64,000 nt of DNA from Plectrocnemia conspersa (lineage: Eukaryota > Arthropoda > Insecta > Trichoptera > Polycentropodidae). A program made the position numbers and the translations under genes. The notes under the pieces were generated by a model. That model searched no databases and was not told the origin of the DNA. It saw nothing but the letters and a program-made list of their open reading frames with translations. Of this stretch, positions 48,101 to 58,085 are shown piece after piece; the first letter of the stretch is position 1; each line of letters opens with the position of its first letter. The stretch spans positions 2,604,001-2,668,000 of the forward strand of contig VTFK01000008.1 of NCBI GenBank assembly GCA_009617715.1. The letters are read 5' to 3'.

Positions 48101-51100
48101 ATGTGAGATGCGATCTCTATCTGTACTTATTTTCCCCTGAGAGATGAGTTGCCTTAGTTTGTATTTTGGACTTGACCTAATGAAAGTTCCTAAAACTATA
48201 ATTTCTTTTAGAAATTTAATTAGGTTAGGTTTGGGTTTGTACATCAAATTAACGTTTCGCAACTGTCAACTTGAGTTTCATAGACATTTTAAAGGAGCAT
48301 ATTAGCGCCTATCAGTTAAATTATATTTTCGCTATTAGAAACACATATCTTTTGGTGAAAATATATTTGGATTTTACTAGTGAAAATATAACTTTATAAA
48401 AAAATACACATTCATTGTAACATTGGATGAAAATAAATATTAATAAGTATGTAAATATATATATTACTAGTATTTTCAATCATGTTTCCGAAATAAAAAG
48501 GTCACTCAATATAACTTGAAATTATAAGTAGAGCTATGCTAAAAATTGTAGACGTTGCTGGGTAAAATCTCTCTCTATCTGTAAGTCATTAGTAATAAGT
48601 ACCTATATAAAATTCTTCATATTTCCCTGTTAGAAAGCCTCATTTCATAAATAAAATACTGAGAGGAGAAATCGCCATATATGAACACACAATAAATAGA
48701 AAACGTCAACATTGAATACCCAAGACCATAAACATTAATCAATGTGGTCTAAACTCTATAACCGCTTATCACCACTACACAATGTATTGTACTCATTCAA
48801 TAGCGTGAAAGAACCGTTATGACAATCATCACAATATTTTTTTTTTAAATCTTTTGTTGTAACCTGACAGGCGTCAGCCCGATGCGTTACAATAATATTA
48901 GTATATAAATAAAAATTTGAGTGCCGGGGCTTGAACCCGCAACCTCAGAGTTACTAGTCAGAGACTTTAGTTTTACAATACTGTATATTAAATATATGTG
49001 TACTTAAGTTCCTTAGTTTTACTATAATCACATTGAATAATGATATAATTATTTACCAATCCATCTTGTAAGAATTCCTCTATAGCCAATGTAACACCTT
49101 TTTCATCGCCAGTCCAAAATATATACTCAGCCATATCCAATGGAGAATATTGAATTCCAGAATAAGAAGAGTAGTGGTCCACCTATAATAATTGATTGTT
49201 TTACTATAATTATGTATTGCTCGTATTATTAATATTTTAATATAGAACTTACATTGTTGTTTTCTTCTTGTGTTATATCAGCATTGAATGATCTACGATT
49301 ACCATTTTCTGTGGTTTCGTGTACTCCCAAAATTGGTGGTGGTTGTGGGATTGCATCACTGTTGGGTGTCATTAAGCGAGCTGCTCCAGGAAAAGCCTAC
49401 CAATAATTAAAAAAAAAACACATATGATTTATAAAATGCAACAATACTATTTTCTAGCACTAGTTAGTAATTAATATACTGTTAATTTATTTACAAAAAA
49501 TATGATTCTAGTAAAATTCGTACTAATTTTAAATTACAAATCAATTTTATGTAAATGTTATTTTTATTGCCTTAATTTATCTAATACATATATAATAAAA
49601 TTAATAATAATAATTTAATATAATATACTAAATAATAAAATAACACACCTTTACACTCTCCTTTTGACCCTCGTTATCGCTGTCATGAATTATAGTCTGG
49701 TGAACTCCTTCGCTGGGTACTTCCAATTCGGTACTGATTTTTTCGTGAGGTTTTCCACCTACCACACTCGACGACTCAGAATGTTGATGAACACGAGCTA
49801 CTAATTTTCCATTTTCGTCGACTAAATTGAAATATTTATTAAATAGCAAAATAAGAAGATAATGATGATTAATGTGTTTTTCTTAACTTACTATATTCGC
49901 TTAAGTCATGCCTCTCGTTGTGCTTTCCATTTTCGTTTATAATCGACGTTGATTGACTTTTGACGATTTGTACCGCTTTACCTGCATCAATAAAATTTTA
50001 TAAATTATGCGTTAATGGTTTCAGGAAATATTCCAATTATTTATAGGACTATTAATCATTTTAACCCTCGTTAATGATCCACTTTGCTGTTTTCTTCCCC
50101 TTAATGGAGATGTCTCAATGGGAAAATCGTGTTAGAACACAGACGAATGAATAAAATAATAAACCATTCTGAGAACAAGCGTTTATCGAATTTCCTAAAT
50201 GTGGTATCATTGTTTTAACACATTGATATAATATAATGGAGTACCATTGTATATATATAATATGTGTTTATTTCTTTTGTGACGATACAAATGTTGAAAT
50301 GTATTTCATTTATAAAACAAATATATCACCTTCTTTTTCTTGTGGGTGTTTCAAGCTCTCCAATTCTCGCACTTCCACATCCTGGAAAAAAATAAAACTT
50401 TACTTTAGATATTTGTATTTGCAGAATAACAAATCAAAGTTTCTGAATACACCAGAGAGAAATAGCTACGTGTTTGAAAATTTAATCAAATTGTATAAGA
50501 GGAAAAAAAATGTACTTCAAATATATACTAATTTGAAAGAAATATTTATTTTTAACAAATAATAACTATACAAATAGTTAGGTTAAACACATTGCTTAAT
50601 AATTACGACATTATGTTAAACTATTATTTCATATTTCTATTAAAACTTAAAAATATAGTTGGCATCCTATAAGGATGATATATTTTAGTTGTTTGCAGTT
50701 TAATTGTCCAGTTATGGTTCTCACCACAATGCATCAAATCATTTAGATTTGGAAAATTGTGCTAGCTGAATTTTGAAATAGCTTTGACTGAAAATACAAT
50801 TATAGAAAACATTCTATAAATGTTGGAAAATGTAGATACTTGTAATTAGAACAGTATCTATGCATATGTTTACAATAAGAAACATGTATGTATGTCTTGT
50901 AATATATTAATATTTTTTTTACACAATTTCCTATTTTTTATGAAGTATTCTGTAATTTTATTATTTAATCATATTTAAAAAAAATGTTTTGTGAAGTATT
51001 CCCTTACATATCGTCCTATTTACTTCATTAAATAACTGATAATGTTTGCCTGGAACAGTTTTTTTATTACTAGCTAACCAAAGATGGTGTGATTCGATAG

Positions 51101-54100
51101 TAAGCCTGTATATGATAATTTAATAAAGCTCGAGCTTGCACCTTACCTCGTCGCTTCTTAATCGAATTTAGTCGTAGTGTAAATAAAAGTGAATCTTAAT
51201 CCTTCCTTACACAAGAAGCAAATAATTGCTCTGTGTAAATCAAGTGCTTCAAAATTATTACAAATTCATATAACTAAATCTAACAAAGCGACTAAATTTT
51301 CTATATTCTTAATTAACAGTAAGCATGTTAAGAATCCTGTTCCGTTTGCGCAAGTTATATTAAATAGAATAACGAAATTCCTTAAACTTTGGAAACATCT
51401 CCCGTTATTTCAGATAAGTATTGCTTATAAATTATATAATTACAATACACTGGTATTGTAATTATTGAATCTTGATTGAAGATTGATAAATTAAAATTAA
51501 ATGTACAAAAGACAAAAATAATGATTACAAACTATGAATCAGGTGAAAATTTAAATGAGTAATGTAATTTATATATAGTTAAAAAATAAGCAAAAATTTA
51601 TTTAGTAGGGTAAGAAATATTTTTAGTATTAACTATAAGATAATTATAATACAAAAAAAAAATTTGCAGGAGAGAAGAATGAAAACAGTTTTTAATAAAA
51701 AATAAAAGTATATATAAAAATAAAGTATAAGAAGCATGAAAGAAAAATAAAGTTTAAATGTATAATATTTTATTAGCATGTGCATATTTATATAAAATAA
51801 AATAGTATAATTATAAATAATAAAGAAAATACACTAAAAGCATTTATCAGTGGGGAAAATAAATTTAGTTATGTTTAATTATACAGGTATATTATAAAAT
51901 TTTTGAACAAATTGAGCATTGGTCAGAACAGTGAATACCCCATGAATAACAATCTGCAACGAATCCTTTTTCAAAAAAAATCCGAAAATTAACCTTACAT
52001 AAATGCACAAATAATTAATTTTATGGAACAAAATATTTATTTCAATTCATATATCTCTTAAAATAAATATCCGTTAAATCACACCCTTATAATAATGCCT
52101 GGTTTATGTGTTGAATAATGGCTTGATAAAGTATGGCTTTCTTGACGGTCTAATGTTTTTGTAGCATAACTTAACATAAATAATAATTTATTATTGTGAA
52201 TATTTGTCTACACAGCAACATAAAATATTACATAATAAAACCATAAAAAATATAAACAATTTATAAAATATATGTAGTATAAATTTGGTTGTGGTTTAAG
52301 TAATAAATACTATTTCGCTATTTATATTCGTTGATTGCTCTGACCCTTACTATTATATATTAAATTGCTTATAAACTAAAATACAAATAATGAAGACTTA
52401 TCAGAAACAAATAAAAACACAATTTTATATTTATATAAGAAACGCAAACCTGCGTCACCTGAAACCATAAAAAAATAATGGCCACTTTACTTTCAACCAA
52501 ATAAAACTCGATACATATACAATTGCTATTTTTTCAATGCTTAAAAGTAATGAATAATAATTGTTTTTAACTGAAAAGGGAAAAACTGCTTTGATACATA
52601 TTTGATTACTTAATGTCTGGGATTGAAAACATCCATAATAAATTGTATTTAAATTAAACTTGATTCGAATCTTTTATTTTAAATTTTGACTTATATATAT
52701 ATATATTTTATCTGACGTACAAAGATTTGTCAGGTTCAGACTGAAGGGGTGTGACTTTCAGTCGGCTGTGCAGTTTCATGGATCAGTCTCTTCTCGCTTT
52801 GATCCAATGTCACAGGACAGTTCTGGCGAATCCCAGATGGGGATGTTTGTGAGACACTTGCATTGCGTAACGGCCCAGATGGCCAGACGATCAATAACCA
52901 AAGAGTCAAAGGACACTAGTAATGTACGCAGGGTAAAATGCATTGTCTAGTGCGCGTCCTTTCCAAACTAAGAGTAGTTTTCGGTGATGCTATTGGGTGA
53001 TTAATAGCTTATTTGGTCACAGGATATGAATATATTATGTGTGGCACTTTCGAGACTTGTTGCTTTTTTTTCGTTTGTTCGAAATTATCATTATATAACA
53101 AATTGTGCAGGTGAATGAAACCTAAACAGATTAGCACACTTTATCTTAGATCGTTTTACACAGAACACGAAAGATCTGTGACTATACTATCAATAACATA
53201 AATCTATTTTTTAAATGTTTTCTTTATTGACATTCACCGATATATTTTGATATTTATTAGCACTACAGTACTTGATAGTTTATAAAGAAAATATATTGCT
53301 ATACTGTTTGTTACGAAAGTTACATCATGAGCACGGTGCTGATACAGTGAGTTAATCTTCAATATTGTGTAATTAATTCGCTTCGAGTTTTCACTTGAAC
53401 AAAACCTTTCGAAGTGTGTACACAAAGGAAGCCATAATCTTCGAGGCTCAATTCAAAAGTATTGTAGAAGTTTTTAGACAATAAATTCATAAGCAAACCC
53501 CTACTTTGCTTGCGTAAAAGCTGCGTCGTAGATATTTTGTTTCGTTTTATTTTTCATGCACGACTTTGTTTTTTAGTAAGTATCAACAACGTACCCAATC
53601 ACAATATATGTCACATACTTGTTTGTTGTTGTCACGTGATCACGTGATCCGTAGAAAACATTTTCAAGAATTGTTATTTCGCAAAAATATGAATTTTCTA
53701 AATTTAGCGAATCAATGCGCTTAACACTAGCCTCAACTTTACCGATAACCCACCCATTTTGGATTTGGGGTGTGTGTAAACAAAAGAATACATTTCGTGT
53801 TTAATTTACTGGTTATAAAAATAACCTTCCACCGGTCAGTTTTTAATCGATTATGGAACATGGCAAACACCTGTCGGTTTAATTAACATCATAAAGCTTG
53901 CGTTAATCAACATTTAACCCGTTATGAAAGGGTTGCGTCACGCTTATCGACTGGAGATAATTGGGTCATCGTTATCTGGGAACAGTGATGTAGTTATTGA
54001 CCCGTTGATTTAAGGACCTCATCGGCTTACCAAAAGTAACGTTGTTAATAATTATTGCCTTTACGTAATAATTTAAAGGGAAAACGTCTGGTCTTTAACC

Positions 54101-57100
54101 ATGAGACTACCCGACATTTCTACTCACTTATTTATAAAGCTTTAAAACTCAAATCATAACGAACTTAATAATATGTTTCAAATAAATGTATCTAATATTC
54201 GTTTAATGGTGAACTTTTTTAAAACATCATTAACAAGAGCTTGAATTGAAATAATATAACATTGACAATTCATTAGATATAAAAATGAGTTTTTTTTAAA
54301 ATATATTTTTGAATAATTTGCATATAATATTGTAGATGTACTAAAAGCAAATATAATACATTAGCGCCTTAGCACTAATTTATTTAATGAAACCTGTACT
54401 GATCCAATAACAAATATTTATATTAATTGCTCATAATTAATAAACTGTTCTGTACGATGTTGCCAGGATGGTGCCATGGATAGAAGTTGCGATTTTGGCC
54501 TTATAAATCTGATTTTATGCACATGGCAAGTCTGAGGGAAGCTTAGGGCTCGCCCACTTTTGCTACCACCGCCAATTACAACGATCTGGAAGTGTAATTC
54601 GAATAGTTGTGTTCCCGTCTTTTTTATACAAATTTTTGTAACCGTTGCGTAAAGTTTTTAACAAGTTTGAAACGACCGTTAAAATTTAACAATCTCGAAA
54701 TTTTTGTTTTGAAACCTAAAGTGCTGTCCTTTACTATACTATAACAAAACTTGCAAAAATTCATGAATGAATGGATTAATTGCCTGTATGCGTAAGGTGT
54801 TTTGTTACTCACGCTCAGTGCGTCAATTTCAATAAAATATTTTAGACCTGTTGGTTAGACTTGACGAGTGGTCTATTTTATGTACGCGACAGAGCTCTAA
54901 AAATAAATACACCCAAACCTCGCTATACGGCCGCTCTTTATATGGCCTTTCGCTATAACGGCCCTCTTCAATTAAGGCACGTTTTCGATTTACGGCCTAA
55001 AATGTTTCGCTATAACGGCAAAAAAACTTTTTTCGATGTCGATTTTAAAAAAAAAATTTAAAAAATAGATTTAACATAGTTTTAAAATGAAAGGTGAAGC
55101 AGCTAGCGCCGATGAGGCCGCATCTAAGCGAATATCCCAACATTTTAAAGGGAATTATTGAAAGAGATGGTCATAAACCTGAACAAGTGTTTAACGTAGA
55201 CGAAACAGGGCTTTATTGGAAGCGAATGCCTGATCGCACGTACACTTAAAAAACCGAAAAATCTGCGCCTGGTTATAAGGTGTCTAAAGAACGATTAACT
55301 TTGATACTTGGTGCAAATGCCGCGGGTGATTTTAATCTAAAACCACTTTTAATATATTTTGTCCGAAAATTTTAAAGGACTAAATAAAAATCAATTACCC
55401 GTCATATGGAGATCCAACAAGAAAAGCTTTGGATGACTAAAGTTACTTTTAGAGGATTGGTTCAAAAAAATAACTTTTGCAGAGAAGGAAAAAAATATTT
55501 GCGAGACAATAACTTAAACAACAAGGCTTTTGCTAATTTTGGATAATGCACCAGGGCATCTTACTAATTTATCCGAACTATCTGAAGATGTCATGATTGA
55601 GTACCTTCCGAAAAAATACAACAGCTCCGATCCAACCAATGGATCAGGGTGCAATAGCCACTTTTTAAGGCATATTACCTGCGCCGAACTTTCCGACAAC
55701 TTATAAGGGAAACCGATGGTAAATCTTCAATTAAAACATTTTGGAAAAAAACTATAACATCAAGGATGCTGTTGACAGCATCAGTGAATCATGGAAGGAA
55801 TTAAAATTAACAACAATGAACCATGTTTGGAAAAAAAATATGGCCAGAATGTGTAAAAAAAGTACTGATGCAGAAGTTAATTGCCTTCCTGAAATTAGGC
55901 AAAACATTTTGGATCTAGCACATGATCTCGGCTTTGAAGGTTTGAACGAACGTGATGTGCTTGATCTACTTGAAGCTGATAGGGAACCCCTTTCATATAA
56001 GGAACTCATTCAGTTGCAAGCAGAACCGGCATTTGATGAAGAGACAGAGCCTGTTGTATTCAAACAGCTAACATCAAAAAAATTGTCAAAAGCTTTTTCC
56101 TATTTCGAACAAGGAATAAACATCTTCCTTGAAAACGATCCTGACGTCAAACGTAGCGCTAAAGTTTCTCGAGGAAATGACCAAGCCATTAGCTGTTATT
56201 AATCACTAAAGAACGAAAGAGACAAAAAGGTGAAAAAAACATTTCCAGCTATTAGATGCCAAACAAACCAGACAATTGCTTTTGAGAAGTGAGTTCGGTT
56301 TTGACACAAGGCTTTCTGGACCATGCAGTTCTTAACGGGTCACGGAGCTTTTCGGGCATATCTAACCAGATTTTGTATAAGAAATGACCCAGGCTGCCAA
56401 TGTTATGTTTTGGGTGTGCCTGCTTTTGAGTAGTAGACGTGCAAATCTCACATTTCACGGATTTTTTTGTAGGATCTATGTGAGGTCTATAAGAAACGGG
56501 ACGATATTCGCTCCTCTAAGAAAATAGTATTTTTGATTTAGTAAGCGGAGATAATGCGATGTTGAATGATTTCATTCTAATTAAAAGTGATTCGTAGATA
56601 CGTGGAGCGCGAATGAGCACTAAATTTCCTTCTTTCATAAATTAATTAATGATTCTGAGTTCCATAAATAATTCCACGTCGACTAAACGGACCGCGGTAG
56701 TCATTCGTGACAGCCCAGGTAGGAGGTCGAGACTAGGTATGGTTCATAGTTGCCAACAAATTGAAACTACTGAACAATAACTGGCTGCTCGGGACATTTT
56801 AAAGTACTTTTACTAGAACAAGTATGCATGTGCTCCTCAAAAATGCATATTTAACCTATAACAGTGAGCGTCACACCTTCCACTTTTTACCCAAAACACA
56901 CAGACGCTGGAACTAACATAACGATATGGTAGGAATTGACAACTAGTTACTGTGATATTAAATGTATATTATTTTTTACTTATTTTGTGCGAAATGGGCC
57001 GAACTATTTATTTTTATAGCTGGATTTGACACAGATGACAAACCTTGAAATAAGCTTTGGCACTTTAACATGAGAAGCGAGAATGTATCGCTTCTCCCTC

Positions 57101-58077
57101 GCTTAACAAAAAAACGCTGATGCACTGCATTAGGAATTTTCGATGTATCAGTAAACAGCAAACTGTCTTTGGATTCGGTGCACATAGTAACTATTTAAAA
57201 ATTGAAAATAAACTACCAATCTTCTTGTTCTACATCATTAAAAAGTGACGGAATATGTATCAATAATGATACAAATTACAAAAATTAATAAAATATTTTT
57301 GTTATATAGATAACAAAAATATTTTATTAATTTTTGAAATGTTTTTTATTTCATTTTTTTTTTTAAATAATATATCATACGTGTAAAATTGTTATCGATT
57401 TCTGCTAAACTCTCTAAAGTATGCCGATACGCTGCAGTTTCCCGACAATAACCGTTATTGCAGCCCAAGTAGAAACAAAAACAACACACAATCGTATTTT
57501 TGTACGACGTATTTAGCACGCACGAATGTATGTATGTAAAAATTGGAAGATGTGACGTTCACTGATCTATAACTTTAAAACGATTTTTGTTGAAACTTAC
57601 CAATGCCTAGCAGTTATATAGAAAGTAAAAAAAAATCTATGAATTTCCTAACCGCTGAAAAGCTTTTAACTAACACCACAAGACAATTACAAAAAAATGT
57701 GTTAAAATGTTTTAAATTTTTTTTTTTAACTAATTTTTAATTTTTTGTTAATTATATAGATATTCATTTGCATCTTTTTTTAACGTTAATATCAGTGAAT
57801 AACGTTATTTTAGCATAACACAACATTATTTTTTGAATGAGTCCCTTCTCTGTCAAGCTTATTTAACTTAGATATTAATAATAAACACAACGCGTATATA
57901 ATATGATAGTATTCTATATGTTTTCACGGATAAAAAACGTAATATATCACATCACGTAACTGTGTTACAAACACAACGCGTGTGTGTAACGATAACGTAT
58001 TATATATAATAATAAAATTGTATATGTTTTATTACCTGCGTGTTTTCAGGTGAGCCGCCGTTAACGTGGTCGTTCAT
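45194..58077 (-). CDS. Unassigned conserved-looking protein, 520 aa, 13 coding exons
   Basis: Exons in transcript order: 58077-58036, 50381-50330, 49981-49892, 49821-49649, 49396-49253, 49182-49057, 47219-47073, 47004-46797, 46729-46593, 46000-45871, 45795-45690, 45614-45515 and 45301-45194. Every junction is GT-AG and the frame stays open for 520 codons. I do not recognise the family. Residues 1-167 are polar and low-complexity with a PQPPPILG stretch. Residues 168-209 form a compact block (SPLDMAEYIFWTGDEKG, LAIEEFLQDGL). Residues 210-262 are a Gln/Glu/Arg-rich probable coiled coil (REEAIAFLQEI, RLRSAAEERLQQDRQ). Residues 330-450 are acidic and helical (ITEEEYEEMLEKL, LEEIIYQLAKVMF, ESLTDTLTEHPEF), and the C-terminus is basic. 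There is no signal peptide or membrane segment. A 5'-UTR intron is likely, with its acceptor CAG at 58,086-58,088. Intron 1 is 7.7 kb. Confidence 0.85.
46335..46455. repeat. Minisatellite in an intron of the 520-aa gene
   Basis: Imperfect head-to-tail copies of a unit containing TGACACAATATGACAC and TTTTCGAAACG; three CTTTTCGAAACG cores are visible. Confidence 0.85.
47251..47304 (+). pseudogene. tRNA-Met-like pseudogene or SINE head
   Basis: CTCATAATCTGAAGGTC at about 47,270-47,286 is identical to the anticodon arm region of elongator tRNA-Met (CAT anticodon). It is preceded by a D-arm-like GTGGTAAGTGGTAA and followed by GGTTCAAG, a partial B box. The acceptor stem does not pair and the T arm is broken, so it is not a functional tRNA. 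It lies in an intron, antisense to the host gene. Confidence 0.6.
47928..48072. repeat. Tandem duplication, 85-bp period
   Basis: GATGCTCCTTCTTATATTAG, then TCCATAAAATTCGGTA and GGATAGCTATCATATTTTTA, occur at 47,928-47,990 and again at 48,013-48,072 with small indels. Confidence 0.9.
48073..48112. repeat. Perfect 15-bp hairpin
   Basis: CGCATCTCACATATT at 48,073-48,087 and AATATGTGAGATGCG at 48,098-48,112; the loop is GCTCATCTCA. It directly abuts the 85-bp tandem duplication. Confidence 0.9.
48665..48780 (+). repeat. Dispersed repeat C
   Basis: Shares GAGAAATCGCCATAT and ACCATAAACATTAATCA with the sequence at about 44,220-44,340. Function and class unknown. Confidence 0.45.
48855..48972 (-). 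repeat. tRNA-derived SINE, minus strand
   Basis: The reverse strand reads GACTAGTAACTCTGAGGTTG, then CGGGTTCAAGCCCCGGCACT, which matches the head of the 12.4-kb SINE. The tail block TTGTAACGCATCGGGCTGAC follows without the middle part, so this copy is internally deleted. It lies in an intron of the 520-aa gene, in the sense direction of that gene. Confidence 0.65.
51460..51720 (+). pseudogene. Reverse transcriptase relic
   Basis: KIDKLKLNVQKTKIMITNYE matches the block after motif C of CR1/Jockey reverse transcriptases ('W-----L-LN--KTK-M'), as in the 18.6-kb copy (NNVLKLNENKTKCMF). A degraded IFLV-TIR tract follows. Confidence 0.5.
51905..52085 (+). repeat. Dispersed repeat A, copy 3
   Basis: Contains GCATTGGTCAGAACAGTGAA, CTTACATAAATGCACAAAT, TTTTATGGAACAAAATATTT and ATATCTCTTAAAATAA, in the same order as 37,050-37,310. 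Confidence 0.75.
52700..53000. other. GC-richer island, function unknown
   Basis: A 60-codon plus-strand frame (52,768-52,950, with SVSSRFDPMSQDSSGESQMG) extends a little upstream without a start. I recognise no family. It could be an alternative first exon, a retroposon piece or regulatory DNA. Confidence 0.3.
53632..53647. promoter_or_regulatory. Tandem palindromic E-boxes, TCACGTGA twice
   Basis: Two adjacent TCACGTGA octamers, each containing the CACGTG E-box. TCACGTGA is the preferred site of MiT/TFE-type bHLH-zip factors and is also bound by USF, Max and clock proteins. Which factor binds here is unknown. It lies in intron 1, next to the enhancer-like block at 53,700-54,120. Confidence 0.45.
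53700..54120. promoter_or_regulatory. Enhancer-like GC-richer block
   Basis: A 400-bp non-coding stretch with ATTA/TAAT homeodomain-type cores (GGTTTAATTAAC), CACCTG E-box sequence, CCGATAACC and other complex unique sequence in an A+T-rich intron. It has no transposon features. Regulatory function is inference from composition only. Confidence 0.3.
54900..56270 (+). mobile_element. Tigger/pogo-family DNA transposon, decayed
   Basis: The left end (54,915-55,020) has three spaced copies of CGCTATA-CGGCC-like sequence, typical of Tigger subterminal repeats. The transposase then reads, with frameshifts, GEAASADEAASKR, PEQVFNVDETGLYWKRMPD with the first catalytic D, and KSAPGYKVSKERLTLILGAN. It continues with AAGDFNLKPLLIYF, LPVIWRSNKK, LLLLDNAPGHPTNLSE with the second D, and a YLPKKYNSSDPTN-GS segment where the third acidic residue belongs. 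The last frame (55,741-56,202, 153 codons) is the C-terminus (FLENDPDVKRSAKVS, AISCY). No right terminal repeat was found, so it is truncated and inactive. Confidence 0.85.
56271..57279. other. Unassigned, possibly further transposon sequence
   Basis: A minus-strand frame (56,252-56,458) reads HNIGSLGHFLYKIWLDMPEK and SQKQLSGLFGI. It looks like real protein sequence but I cannot place it; it abuts the Tigger copy and may belong to another mobile element. GC-richer sequence continues to about 56,900. Confidence 0.3.
57280..57335. repeat. Perfect 26-bp hairpin, 4-nt loop
   Basis: The arm 57,280-57,305 (AAAAATTAATAAAATATTTT then TGTTAT) is exactly reverse-complemented at 57,310-57,335; the loop is ATAG. 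Confidence 0.9.
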
Positions 58078-58085
58078 TACTCCAC

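Larger units (their letters stand above)
50382..58035 (-). other. 7.65-kb first intron of the 520-aa gene
   Basis: It holds reverse transcriptase relics, repeat A copy 3, a GC-richer island at 52,700-53,000, an E-box pair at 53,632, an enhancer-like block at 53,700-54,120 and a Tigger transposon. A 90-codon frame at 51,189-51,461 has no recognised product. Its size against the 60-1,800-bp introns elsewhere in the gene, and its place after 14 codons, are typical of a regulatory first intron. Confidence 0.5.

Noticed and set aside
54861..55061. 66-codon frame starting MTSGLFYVRDRA
   Set aside because: It runs through the Tigger terminal repeat sequence and ends before the transposase; not a separate gene.
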